Positions 1 through 13,100 of a DNA stretch of 64,000 bases are shown here, piece after piece. Source of the DNA: Litomosoides sigmodontis (lineage: Eukaryota; Nematoda; Chromadorea; Rhabditida; Onchocercidae); the NCBI GenBank assembly GCA_963070105.1, contig OY718803.1:1675007-1739006 (forward strand). Reading direction: 5' to 3'. Position 1 is the first letter of the stretch, and each line of letters begins with the position of its first letter. Both the position numbers and the translations under genes were made by a program. The notes beneath the pieces were generated by a model, which had not been told where the DNA came from, made no database searches, and was given only the letters and a program-made list of their open reading frames with translations.

Positions 1-2455
1 AAAAAAAGAAAAAAATTAAACCTTTCTGATTTCATTTTTTTCATTTTACTTTCTTTTTTCATTCTTTTACATTTAATGTACGAAAAAAAACTGCAAAATT
101 GATACAAAAAAATCCTGCCGATTAGAAAACAACTTGAAGCAAAACAATAAAATTTTCAAATTAAAAAAAAAATTTTTGGTTTTCTTGAGGAAATAAATTG
201 CTTTTACGCCTAAAATTTATCGCGTTTTTTCTTTTCATGCAAAACGCTAAAAAATCTGAAATATTAGACCAATTAGGAGAGTGAGAGAAAGAGAAAAAAG
301 AGTGGCAGGGAAGCGTGTAGAAATTAGTTTGAAATTTTAATAAGAAATGCAACATACAAGTGAAATATACTTCTGTTCGTTTGGGAGAGGCAAAGAAAGA
401 GAGAGAGAGAGAGAAAAGAGAAGAGAAGAGAAGTGAAAAACGAATTCGAAAATAATGTATTAATAGAAATGTTTTGCAGTATAAGCAGATAAATATTTAA
501 CTTTTTTTTCCGTTTTTTCTTCGTTTTGTCAGTGATTTCAAACGATAACAATTTCCGTTTTTTTTTACATTTTTACATCACTTCTTTTCTTTTCCTTTTT
601 CTCGTCTCCCTGTCTTTTAGCTTTTCCTTCAACGAACTATTTTTTAGACTATTTGCATCAAAATTACAAACATTAAATGAAATGTCGCAATAATCGTCGA
701 ATTTCATTTCATTGCCTCATCGGTTCATTGCATTTTCCCTTTGTGTGCGTGCACTTTTTGAAAATCTTCAAGAAGAGCAAGAGATGTTGCTAAGTGTTCG
801 ATAAAAGAACATTTTTTACGTGAAAAAAAGTTTGCAAAGAAACAATAGTTTGCGTGGGTGTGCGTGTGTGTGTGCGTTTGTGCGCGTGCGTAATTTGCTA
901 CGCAATACAATGTCAGATTAAGTTGCTACATTGTAATAATGGAATAATTAACAAATCCAAAAATTTCGACGATATCTGTGGTAAAAAATTTTGACTTTTA
1001 AAAAAAAAATTGGAGCACCGTATTTTGCATGAAACTTGCATGGCAACATATGGACGAAGGAAAAAAAGAAAAAAAAACCTTTTGATAAAAAAAATTGTTT
1101 TACCAATGAACGGTTAATTGAATTGTTGTGAGGTAGTGCGGAATTGACAATTCCTTAGATTTTACTTCTCTGCTTTAATTTACAAATATATTTCTGTTAG
1201 TTTTTTTCGTAAATTATTATTATGCATATACTAAATCAAGTGAAATTATGCAATTCTCTTTTTTCGATTTTTCTCTTTTCCTAAATCATTACATTTCTCG
1301 TCTACCATAGTTTTACGTAGCACGTGCGGTATGCTTATTTTTTTTAAGTAATCGTTTAATTTCAAAATTGAAAGCGTTGAAAGCTTGTGGTATAATTTAG
1401 CTATTAGGAAAAAGGAAGTAGAATTTGATAAATAAGGAAATTTTTTTTAGTAGCCGTTTCTTTTTCTGATTTTTAAAAGCATTTCATGAAAATAATTTAT
1501 TCAGTTCCCTTTCATTTTGAAAATTTTATTTTTTCCGAATTTTTTTTCTGCTTTCAAGCAAAAAGTTTTGAGCTAAATAAAACTATGCGTTCAAATATAC
1601 TTCCTCATTCAAAAATTGTTTTCTTTTTCATTTGCATTAAAATGGCATCATTGTTTTGCGAACGACAACTGAATTTCCATCATTCACTTTTGCTACTTTC
1701 TTTTAATGCAAACATACTTAAATAAATTTTTCCGAATAATTTTTTTCTTTTTAAAAATATTCGTTAAATTTTGAGACTTTTTTAATCGCATTTTTGAAAA
1801 GTTTTTTTTTTCCAAATTTTTCATTCTTTATTGAGAATTTCAGGACTTTTCCTGCAAACATCTATTTTTTTTACTGCTCTTTTCATTTATTATTAAATGA
1901 AACAAAATTCATTATTTTTTTCTTTCGTACTGAAAGTGAATGCGGTTAATTTTGTCCTTTTTTTTGAGAATGTGAAAATTGCATGTTAAAAATAATGTAT
2001 AACTTACTTTTAAATGAACATAAATAGCGAAAAGGATATTTTAAACGAGTAAAAATTTATTTCAAAATACATTTTGCACTAATACCCATATGTCATACGC
2101 TACTTCTTCAGATTTTTGTCCTGTTTTTCAGCATGAATTCATGCATAATAATTTCATTCAGTGTTTTACGCGCAAATATATTGTAACTAAAAAAATATTT
2201 CCGAAATTTTGCAAAAATTTTTGAATTAATATGATGAATCATAAAAGCGCTTAAGTTATATGAAACGATGAAAAACAATTTTCCGCCAAAATGGGAGAGA
2301 AATAATGAGTGAGTTGAATTTTGCACGATAAATTTTGCATTTTGTGCGGCAAAAAAGCCGCATACTAAAATTTCATTTATTCACTTGCGCTAGGAAAAAA
2401 GTTGCAATTTTTTTTTCTTAAGAAAATTTGACTGTAAAATGAATTACAGAGGAAT

Positions 2456-2471
2456 GGGGGGGGGGGGGGGG
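2456..2471. repeat. Homopolymer G run (16 G)
   Basis: Uninterrupted run of 16 G on the plus strand in otherwise AT-rich sequence. Such runs can form G-quadruplex structures and are prone to length error in sequencing. Confidence 0.95.
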
Positions 2472-3429
2472 AAATGGAAAACGACGGTTTAATTTCAGCT
2501 TTAAATTATAAAATATTCAGTTACATTTATATGTGAGCAGGGCAAAAAAAAGACTAAAATAGAAATTCCCAGCAATGCAAATATTTATTTCGGGTCATAA
2601 GGCTATAGGCTATTAACTGGTCAATTAATTCTAGCAAAAAAGAGACAGCTACAGTAACATCAAATTTTTTTTCATTTTTTCCTCTTTTTTAGTGTTGAAA
2701 AATGTGTGCGCAACAATTGCATTCAAAGGCAAATTATTTTCCGCTCCGTTTTTCGTTTAATTTTCTTTTTCTTTTTGCAATTTCGAAAATGATTACCTAA
2801 TTGGTATTTTTTTTCTTGCACTCTTGCTGCGACTATAACTTGAGAAATAAGGGAGAGAGAGAGAGCATGGGAGGAAGAGGGAGAGAGAGAGACATGAATG
2901 CATCATAAGTTGTTTGCATTGGAAAGGAGTTCTATTAATTAATTTAAATTTCAGTAAAAAATTTTTTAAATTTTACAACTGCTGCCTTTTATTTAGTTAT
3001 TTTCAAGAAAACTTTTATTTAGTTATTTCCATTAATTGTAATTTGCTTTGAGTGTTAAGAAGAAAGAAATCATAAATGTATCGCTAATTTTGTAAAAATT
3101 TTAGGAATAAAATTAAAAAAAAAAGTTACAGAATAGCGTTGATAGTAAATTTCTTGACATATCCGTTCTGACATTCAAATAAAAATTGCTGCCTACACTT
3201 TTTTAAAATAATTTTTAGCATTTGCTTTTCCTTTCCTTGAAATAATTCAATCTTCCGCCCTAGGGGTTTTCGATAGTCGTTCATAATTTTACATCAATTA
3301 AGACGACAAAATTTCGAGTCCATCGCTTTTTTTTCGTTTGAATTGAATTACAACTTCTTAATTAACTTTATAATTCTCACACCATATTTCGGATATTTAA
3401 GAGTCATACTTCTATTTTGAAGACATAAG

Positions 3430-4020
<591 letters not shown>

Positions 4021-5107
4021 ATAATATTCAATTAACTGTTTACCGAAATTATAATTGTGTTAATTATTTTCAATAATCGCATGAAGATTTATTATCGATC
4101 ATTAATTTAGTCACACAAATTGATCGCAAATTTCATTTTTATACTTTCATCCTCCCTTGATAATACTTTTTATCGCGAGCAAATTTTATTTATTTTTTAG
4201 TATTTGTGATTTTTCTCAATTTTTTCCATATCATTTCCACCACATTGATTTTCAGAAGATTTTTAACTGATGCTGCTATCGTTGTTTTCTTTTTTGGTAG
4301 TTCAATATTTTCTATTTGTTAATTTATCGGCAACATTTCCACATTCAAATTTATTGCAATATTTTGTTAGCGTAATGTTTCGTTGTAGCAATATGAAATA
4401 CTTTTGAAAATGCAAAAGTTTTGAGGGAATTAAATTTAAAAAGTGGTAATTAAGAGTACGCGTGCTGCTATGTGGATATTGGTGCGTGGAGAGGAAATTG
4501 GTTGCAGAGAAGTGAGTGAGCAATCATTGAAATGCCAGAAAATCATTGTGCCATTTTGCAACTGTTGCTGCTTTTTTTGAAAGAAATTTTTAAGGTGTCA
4601 AAAATTGCATTATATCATTGTCATCCGTGTTTACAATAAGCAAATAGAAGTGTTTAAATGAAGCAGAACTTCACTATGATATGCTAATCACTCTAGCATT
4701 CATAATTTAAATACTGAAATTTTTTTTTCGCTTTTCATGAATGCGTAGTATCAGTTCCAAATATCATTGATCATTGATGCATGCCTTTAGCAGGCCAAGC
4801 ACAAGCGACAGCGTTAGGCCATTGCACAAAGTTTCGCGGGCCAAGGAAGAAAGTAAAAATTACACCTTTCGGAAAGTATCGTGAAAGTCTTGCCGAGAAA
4901 GCGGAAAGTATTCGCATTGTTATTTCTTCGAGCTTATCCTTTGATTTTTTCATTCTCAATTAAAAGAAGCGAATAATTTCACGAATTTTAAAATAAAAAT
5001 GAATGAAACGAAGCGACACTTATTATCTTCAACTTTTTAAATGTTCGAAATTTGAAAAAAAAGCAAAGAAAAATTCAATTATTCGAAAATAAGTGAAAAC
5101 TTTAAGT

Positions 5108-5109
<2 letters not shown>

Positions 5110-5149
<40 letters not shown>
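5110..5149. repeat. (CA)n microsatellite
   Basis: About 20 CA units, trailing into CG-interrupted units up to 5165. Confidence 0.95.
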
Positions 5150-5152
<3 letters not shown>

Positions 5153-5577
5153 TACACGCACACACTGATTTTAATTACTAATAACAACAAAAATGCAGCA
5201 ACGAATAAGAATTAATATTGTAATGCAAAAAAAAGATTTAAAAAAAGGCGCAGAGAAACAAGTAGTAGCAAAATGAAAGGGAACTGAACTGGAAATGTCA
5301 ACAAAAATTTTGCAAACACAAAAGAAAAACAGCAAAAATTTTGCAAAGGGAAAAAAAAGCTGAAATGATTTCAAAACAAAAAAAAGAGAGAGAGAGAAGT
5401 GCTAATTTCAATATTTCGCAACTGAATGAAATGAATTAGCAGCATTCAATTGGCAACACTGTACTTCTTTCTCTTTCTCTCATCTTTCTTTTTTCATTTT
5501 CTCCTTATTTTCATTCTCTGAAAAAAAAGAGAGTAGCAACGAATTAAATGAGGGGAGAGAGAGGGTGAGAGAGGACA

Positions 5578-5604
<27 letters not shown>
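5578..5604. repeat. (GA)n polypurine tract
   Basis: GA dinucleotide run, one of many GA/CT tracts in the noncoding parts of the window (others near 2855, 13465, 34690, 35653, 38373, 59155). Confidence 0.9.
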
Positions 5605-5608
<4 letters not shown>

Positions 5609-7750
5609 AGGGAAATGAATTAGATCGGAAAGAATGGTCTGTTCGCTACTTCCGCATTCTTAATTTATAATCTAATTTATTCATTTGTACGTTCATTCAT
5701 TCATTTAAGAAAACTTCTATCATCATTTTTTTTTAATTTCATTTTTGTTTTTTGCAAAAAAAAACAGCAACGACTATATATGTGACTGACTTGATTTGGT
5801 TTAGTTTAGCTTCGTTTCGTTTCGTTTTTGCTTCACTTCTTTTTGTAATTTTCTTCTTTTTTTTTTACTCTCTAAACAATCACAAAAAAATACCGTTGAA
5901 GTGAAAAGTTTCATTCACACACAGATGTTTTCAAAATAAAAAATTATAAGTGGATTCAAATTTTTGAAGCTATATATTTTTGTTATTAAAAAAAATTTTT
6001 TTACAAATGCAATATTTCACTTTTCCTTTGTACTTTTTAAAAATGCACTCCTGAACAAAATTTCCTATCAAAAACCATTTCTGTTTTGCGCCAAAATTTT
6101 TTTTCCTCACTAATTTTAGTAAGGGGAAAATTTGACTTATCACAAATTTCGCAAAAATGTAAATTATCACTGATAGATCTCCTCCACCATTATCGGTGAT
6201 AACTTTTGTTGTGAATGTGGAAATTTTGTGCAGTTCAAAACGGAATGCTTGCTCTCTCTTAGTCTTCCTCCCTCTAAACATTTGTTGAAGAGATTGAAAT
6301 TCATTGCCTCATTTTATTTCAAAATTCGAGCAAAACATTGGATAAATTACTAATTAAGTGGAAGTATTGTTAGTTTGAAATGCAAATTTTCAAAAAAAAA
6401 AAAGAAAAACACAATTATAAGTGATGTGTAGTTCGATTTTCGTTCATTTTTTTTTGGCGAATGAGCACAATTTTCGATCAATTTGATAATTTTGATCGAT
6501 TACATTTTGATTAATTAATTAATTAACTTCGTTTATTTATTTTTTAGGTAATCAATTTTGCTCAGTTATTGTTTAATTGATCAATTTTCATCCAGTTGTT
6601 TTTAATCGTTTTTGATCACTCATTTCTTTTTTTTATAAATCAATTTTGATCAGCTGCTTTTCATCAGCCTTTTAGCATAATTCTTTAAACACTAAGTCGA
6701 TAGTGTCCATTTTTTTTTTTGTTCAGTTGTTTATTTCATATAAACCACTTCCAAAATAATTTATTGAAAAGATTTGGATGCAGACAATTTTTACTATAAT
6801 TGCTAAATTTTACATGCTAATTTGCACACTAATGTGTTAATTAATTTGCATATGACTTCAAATTTGCACCTTCATTTCTTGCTTATTACTTAATTTTATA
6901 CTTTCATCGAATTTTGCTATTTTTCCTTTTAAATAAACAAAGAGCAAAGCAAAAAAAGACACCCAATGAATATAATTTATGTGTACTTCAATTTGCCTTT
7001 AGAATACTTCCGGCACTTTATTTGCTCAAACTTCTTCTTTTCCCCTTTTTCACAAACTAAAATGTGAAACAACTTGAAATTTAAAACATTTTTTTTATTT
7101 TATCAAACATATTTTAATAATGCTACTAATACTCGTGTCTTCAGCGACTATTTCATTAACAAATTTCTTGAACTCTTTTTTTTCTCCCTTTTTTTCTGTT
7201 TACAATTAGTAATGTTGAAATGTGTGAATCATTGTTTTTTCCCATTTATTCATTTATTTCATTTGCTTTTTTTCGTAAGAAGGATGAAGCGAAAGCGAAA
7301 AATTACATTTGCCTTCGCGCATTAATTTCTTTTTGTAACTCACAAATCAATCTTACATTGATGTTTTTTTTTTCATTGAATTTACTACAAAAGCCATTAA
7401 CCTAAATTGCGGATGATGAATTTTTGGTGTAAATTCATAATGGGTGTATTGATCAATCTTGTGCTCATTTGAAGCTCTCTTGCAACTAAGTAATTAATTG
7501 CACTTAATTAGAAGTTCCTACAAACAACAACAACAACAATGTGTTATATTTTCTCGCAAATGTTGTTAAAAACGAAATTTTCTAAAATTATTAATCGTTT
7601 TAAAACTCGTTTTGCAAACGTCAGAAAATATTTTGAAAAAAAAAATTAAAACAAAAATTCGGAAGTTTTTGTTGTTGCAGCAGTTTGAAAATCTTCATTA
7701 AAGCAATATCAGTTCTCAACCCACTTTATCTTTCTAGCAAAAAAAGAAAG

Positions 7751-7850
7751 GATAAATATTTCATATTTACTAAGAACACTTCCATATTTTCTTCCATAGA
7801 GATAAATATTTCACATTTACTAAGAACACTTCCATATTTTCTTCCATATT
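7751..7850. repeat. 50-bp tandem duplication
   Basis: Two adjacent copies, 7751-7800 and 7801-7850, each beginning GATAAATATTTCA and ending CTTCCATA plus two bases. They differ at one internal base (T/C) and the last two bases, so the duplication is recent. No function is visible. Confidence 0.95.
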
Positions 7851-8018
7851 TTTATTTATAACTAAAGCATAATTTACTTTTAAAATTTTTGAAATTTTTA
7901 ACTTTTTAAAATTTTGCATTTTTAAATTTTAATTAAAGAAAATTATGTTTGCTTTTTAAAATTAAATTTCTGCAAAATTTTCCAAGCAATCATGGAGTGG
8001 GAAAAATTTCGTTTTTCA

Positions 8019-8362
8019 TCAATTAGTAAAATAATTCACTCTCCTTTCTTTATTCCTGTCCGCTTCGCTGTGCAACTCTTCGTCTTCATCAATTTTTAAG
8101 GCCCCCATGAAAGGGTTGAAATAAAAAAATGTCAAATTCCTCATTGCGACACAAGTTTCGGATGACTTTAGCAAACGCACTGAATAATTCAATAATTCCT
8201 CAGCATTTTTAGCACTAATTTTATTCACTAAAAAACCTCAGCAAAACAAACATATGTAAATTCAGAGAGGTGTTCAATGTGGAAGGATTTGTGATACATT
8301 GAAATTTAGGGTGGCAGTAGCAGCAGTTCCTGTTGTTGTCTTTGTTGCAGTTGTTGTTGACG

Positions 8363-8421
<59 letters not shown>

Positions 8422-8538
8422 GCTGTTGTTGTTGTTGTTGTTGTTGTTGTTGACGTTGCTATTGTTCTTGTTGTCGTTGTTGACGTTGCTATTGTAATTC
8501 GTACTGTACAACACGTACAATACGTGAAGGACTGTCAA
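8019..8538 (-). CDS. Candidate two-exon poly-Asn protein (weak)
   Basis: Unrecognised. Exon 1 would be 8298-8538, with an ATG at 8538. It reads through an imperfect AAC repeat as a long Asn run broken by Val, Ser, Asp and Cys, and ends T|GTATCAC. Exon 2 would be 8019-8227, after acceptor GGTTTTTTAG, phase-compatible and closing with a stop at 8019. The resulting 149-residue product has no recognisable domain; exon 2 is acidic and basic (motif KIDEDEELHSEADR). The 70-nt intron has plausible GT and TTTTTTAG ends. The alternative is that the trinucleotide repeat alone keeps the frame open; the Gln frame of the same repeat contains stops. Needs RNA support. Confidence 0.25.
8338..8500. repeat. 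Imperfect (GTT/AAC)n repeat
   Basis: GTT repeat interrupted by GAC, GCT and CTT units. A 16-base block, TGACGTTGCTATTGTT-like, occurs twice near the 3' end (about 8450-8495), so local duplication accompanied slippage. Confidence 0.93.
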
Positions 8539-9081
8539 AAATTAATTCATTGCTTGTTGTAAGTTATTGAGAAAGCAAATTTCGTAATTAATTTGTGTTG
8601 AAGTATTGATGAGATCAGTTCACTTGTAATATGACACGCATTTACCTTAAATGATGTATAAATTCAGTGAATAATTGCGGTGAACTGTAAACGAAGTGAT
8701 AAAAATGGAAGAATTATTTCTTCTCCTCCATCCTTTCTACCGGTGCCAATAAAACATTCAATTAGAAAATTTTAATTTAAACTTAATTGCTCCTCTTACC
8801 TTTCCATTTTTTTGACAAGAACGAAAAGATGACGACATCATTTCTTCCTCTTCCTTCCTTTTTCTCTCCATTTTTCCAATCGATTGTCATTTTTGTTTTA
8901 AACAAAATTTTCATTGCATTTTATTAACATAAAATTTGTGTAAATAATAAGCACGAGAAAATGTTATTTTTCAAAAATAATAATTTTAAATTTTTTATTA
9001 TTTGATTTCCGGTTAGTACGTTTAATATTAGTTTAATTAATTTTAATTAACAGGTTTGTTTTATTCATACTAAATATTGAT

Positions 9082-9152
<71 letters not shown>

Positions 9153-10127
9153 CATAGATGTATCCATCCCTGTTAACTGTTTGTAAATTAAAACAAAACA
9201 CTCATCAAGGACATTTCAATCGAAATTAAGAAGGACGAAAATATTTTTTTCTTTACCAAATAAAATTCAAATTCTAAAAATTCATCGCAGACTGTGACTT
9301 GTTTACCTAACTTTTATATGGTGTACTTTACAAACTAATGGATGAAACTCTTGCATTTAATTAATGGTTTTTTTTCATTATATACTTCTTTTAATTTGTT
9401 ATTAGTACGTTAGAATTTTTAAAAAATGGAAAATTAAAATTAAAAAAAAAATGTTCAATATGTCACAGAAAAAAAAATCAACAATTTCAGCCACTTCGAA
9501 TTGCATCGTTTGGTTTACTCCGCTCGCTTATCCGTGTCTCTTTCTACACGATCCTCTTCTTCTTCTGTGCTGTGAAATATTAATTAATACAAAAATTAAT
9601 TACTGAAATGTTCGAGTAAATTTTTGACTTGCAAGAATTGGAAGAGAATTGCTACTTAAAATTTGCACTAAAAGAAATATTTTACGATTTTGCTTTTTAA
9701 GTCTCTCTTTACTTCTGTTTAGCTTAAAAAGTGCAAAAATGGAAGATTTTTTTGAAATTAGCATAAGAAGCTATTTCCAAACAGTATTCATAATAGCGCT
9801 AATAATATTTAATTTCCATATTTTGTGCTACGTTTATCCTAACTGAAATTCAAATAATATACATTTTGAAATTATTCCAAAATTACTTCACTTATTTTGT
9901 TTCACATTTATAACCTAAATAACCGTGCAAGTTGCTCACTCTCACTTGCTAAAATCATCGTATAAGTTATGGATTAATTTGCATATTTGAAAATTAAATG
10001 TATGCTATGGTGTTTGGTGAAATAACACGTCGAAAGCACGTGTGCAATTATTATCACTGAGCAATAATTGTTTGAGAAAGAAATTTTGAACTGCGGTAAT
10101 TTTGCTTGCTACACATAGATTTCATGC
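8539..10127. other. Intergenic region upstream of F-box gene A
   Basis: Contains a CA microsatellite at 9087-9157 and otherwise AT-rich sequence. A 65-codon frame at 9649-9846 ends in a hydrophobic stretch but has no family resemblance and is not annotated. No promoter motif was identified with confidence. Confidence 0.6.
9087..9157. repeat. (CA)n microsatellite
   Basis: About 70 bp of CA units with a few ATA and CG interruptions at its ends. Confidence 0.95.
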
Positions 10128-13100
10128 ATGGTGTTCATCTGCTGCAAATCCTTGATGAATGGTAATTATCTTCCGGAAGAAGCTCTGCGACGCCTCACTG
10201 ATTATCTGTCACCGTTGGAGCGATTAAAGTTGCAACAATGCTGCAAGCATTTTCACGCAATTTACGCAAAGTGGTCGGATATTGTAGCATTAGACGTTCA
10301 AATCATTGAACAAAATGGTAATGAAACGTTTTTTTTCAGCAAAAAAAAATGATAAAAGGAGAGAGAGAGAGAGAGAGGGAGAGAGAAAGGAAGGAAGGAG
10401 AGAGTAAGTTTATCGCAAATGATGCAAAACGCATAAAGATATTAAAGTGATTAACGTGATCATACTCACTGTACAAAGTAAATGTTGCACACATCAAAGT
10501 GATGAAAGTGAATTGAAATAAATTAAAAAATTAAAATGTGCAAAAAGAAAGGGGTGAATTGACAAAACGAAAACGTTGAATGGATTTTAAAAATTATTAA
10601 AGTACTACTGCTGTATGTGAGTGAAGAAAGTGACGATGAAATGTTAAGTTGAATTTTAGACATCGATCAACAAGGTTTTGCGCAACACTCCAAACGTGCT
10701 AAGTCGGCATATCGCATACAACTGACAAATATACGTGGTGTTACGTATAATTTACGTTTCAGTTTCGATAAATATGCAAATCGAGGACTAAAAGTTATGC
10801 TTTCTAGGTTTGCAATTTCTTACTTTAAATTCTCAATTATTCAAAAATGCGCAAATAATCTGTGGGAACTTTGCAAAATAATTATTTAAGGAAATAAAGC
10901 GAATGCTTTCACTTGTTAAAATCCAATAATTTCAGATGGCATTTTATTTTTCAGTCTAAATTTCAAATTCTTTTTCATAACTAAATTTGCATATTGAAAA
11001 GCTCCTAATTTTTGCTTTTATTATACTAAGTTGTTCAATTTTCAGATTACAATCATTGCTATCATTAACAATTCGAAATGGCTGTTTACTCGAAGAATTT
11101 AGCAATGTTTTATCACAACTTCATTCCGTTACAACTTTACGCATATGGAATTCAGCTTGTTACTTCAACAAAAAAAGGTTTTGCTTGTTTAAATTATTAG
11201 TGCTAGGATTTGAACTTAGAAAAACAAAAATTATTTTAAAAAATTGAAAAAATAAAAATTTGAAGTGAAAAATTAAAAATCAAAAATAAAGAGAAGAAAA
11301 TAGCATCATAGAAATTTAATAGTTGTTTTGAATTTTGTTTCGATTTTTTTTTAGTTTTACAATTACTCTTTGTACTACTCTTTAGTGCCAATTAAAATAT
11401 TTTCTGTTTTGCATTAGCTGTGAGTTCAATTATATTCCAGTTGGAATTTATCAATAATAGTATAATTAACACTTGCATACTCTCCTTCAGTTCTGTCCTT
11501 TCATCATCGTCCCACTGTAAATAAACAAACAAAAACAAATAAAGAAATGAGCAAATAAATAGACGAATAAATAAACAAATATATGCATATATAGTAACAT
11601 ATGTATATACAGTAATCAAAGTAACTCGTTTTCGTTATTACTGTTTTTATTACTGCTGTAAATGTTAGTTGTAAATAAACAAACAAAAACAAATAAAGAA
11701 ATGTGCAAATAAATAGACGAATGAATAAACAAATAGACAAATAAATAAACAAATATTTGCATATATAGTAATACATGTGTATACAGTAACAAATATATGC
11801 GTATACGGTAAATAAAATAACTGTTTTCGTCATACCACTTATTATTACTGTAAATGTTAGCCTATTCGGCGAAAAAAAAAATGAGAACAGCAAAATTTTA
11901 TTCAAGTAGGAAAATTTGTTAAATTTTAATTTTTGTACACATGGCACAAACATAGCCGCACATGCTTTTTTTTTTCTTTTCATTTCCGGCCTGCTAGACG
12001 TCTACTGCATTCCCTATTTTCGCTACCACAACTGGAATCCATCCTCATCCTCGACTCAACCATCCTTCCACAAACCGATTCTCAATGCACTGCTGCTTTT
12101 CCGTGCTTTCTTGCTAACTCTATCAAAGCATCTATTGTTAATTTACAAATTGTTGGTAAGAATTCCTTTTCCTTTGTTTTTTTTTAAAAAAAAAAATGAA
12201 AAATTTTTTTAACTTGAAATTTTTGTCGTACGTATTTTATTTTTCTTCAAATTAATCGATTATTTGTTGTTTAAAAGTTAAAAATTTAAGATTTTTACCA
12301 TACTTTTTTGAACTAATGAATTATTTGCTGTTTGAAAATTTTTAAATTAAAAATTTCTAGCATACATTTTTTTTTTAAATTGAATTCATTATTTTTTGCC
12401 ATCTATCTTCTACTATAATAGCCATATTAAATTTGCTAAAATGTGTAAAATTTCAACACTCTCCGCCAGGTTTATATATCTCATCGAAAGCAATTAACGC
12501 ATTATGTGAGCGATTGCATGGAAGTTTGAAACGGCTAGCTATCGGTTGTACATATGGTAAGGAAAATAAGAAAGATCGATACTGTAAGGCAATTGCTAAA
12601 CTTCAGGTTACATTCGAATTTCCAACAGCATGACGAATGAAAATTTATCTAAAATTTGAATTTATATGAAATTACCTAAATTTGTGATTTGAATTTACCG
12701 TAGGAGCATCATCATTTTGTTTTCCTCCACTTTTCAACTATCATTTTCTTAGCTAGCAAAAAAGAAAAAAAAAAGAATGTGCGAATTTTTTTAACAATTA
12801 AATGGAAGAATTTTTCGTTTATCAGTTTTTTTTCCTTTGTGCTATTAAGTTGTAATTTTAGTTGCGTTTTGAGTATTAAAATTTTACAAAATTTACACTT
12901 TTAACATTCTTCTACCTTACCGTATCGCATTTGTTGCCAAATTGAAATCTATTTGTGCAATAATTTTAGTTTGATGATTGAAAAAACTTTAGATAGTGGA
13001 AGATTTGGATATTCCACCGTATATTTTTCATTTGGGTGAAAAAGCGGAAATTGATGATTCGATTTTGCGACTTTTGAGCAAAGATCAATTGAACTGTCTT

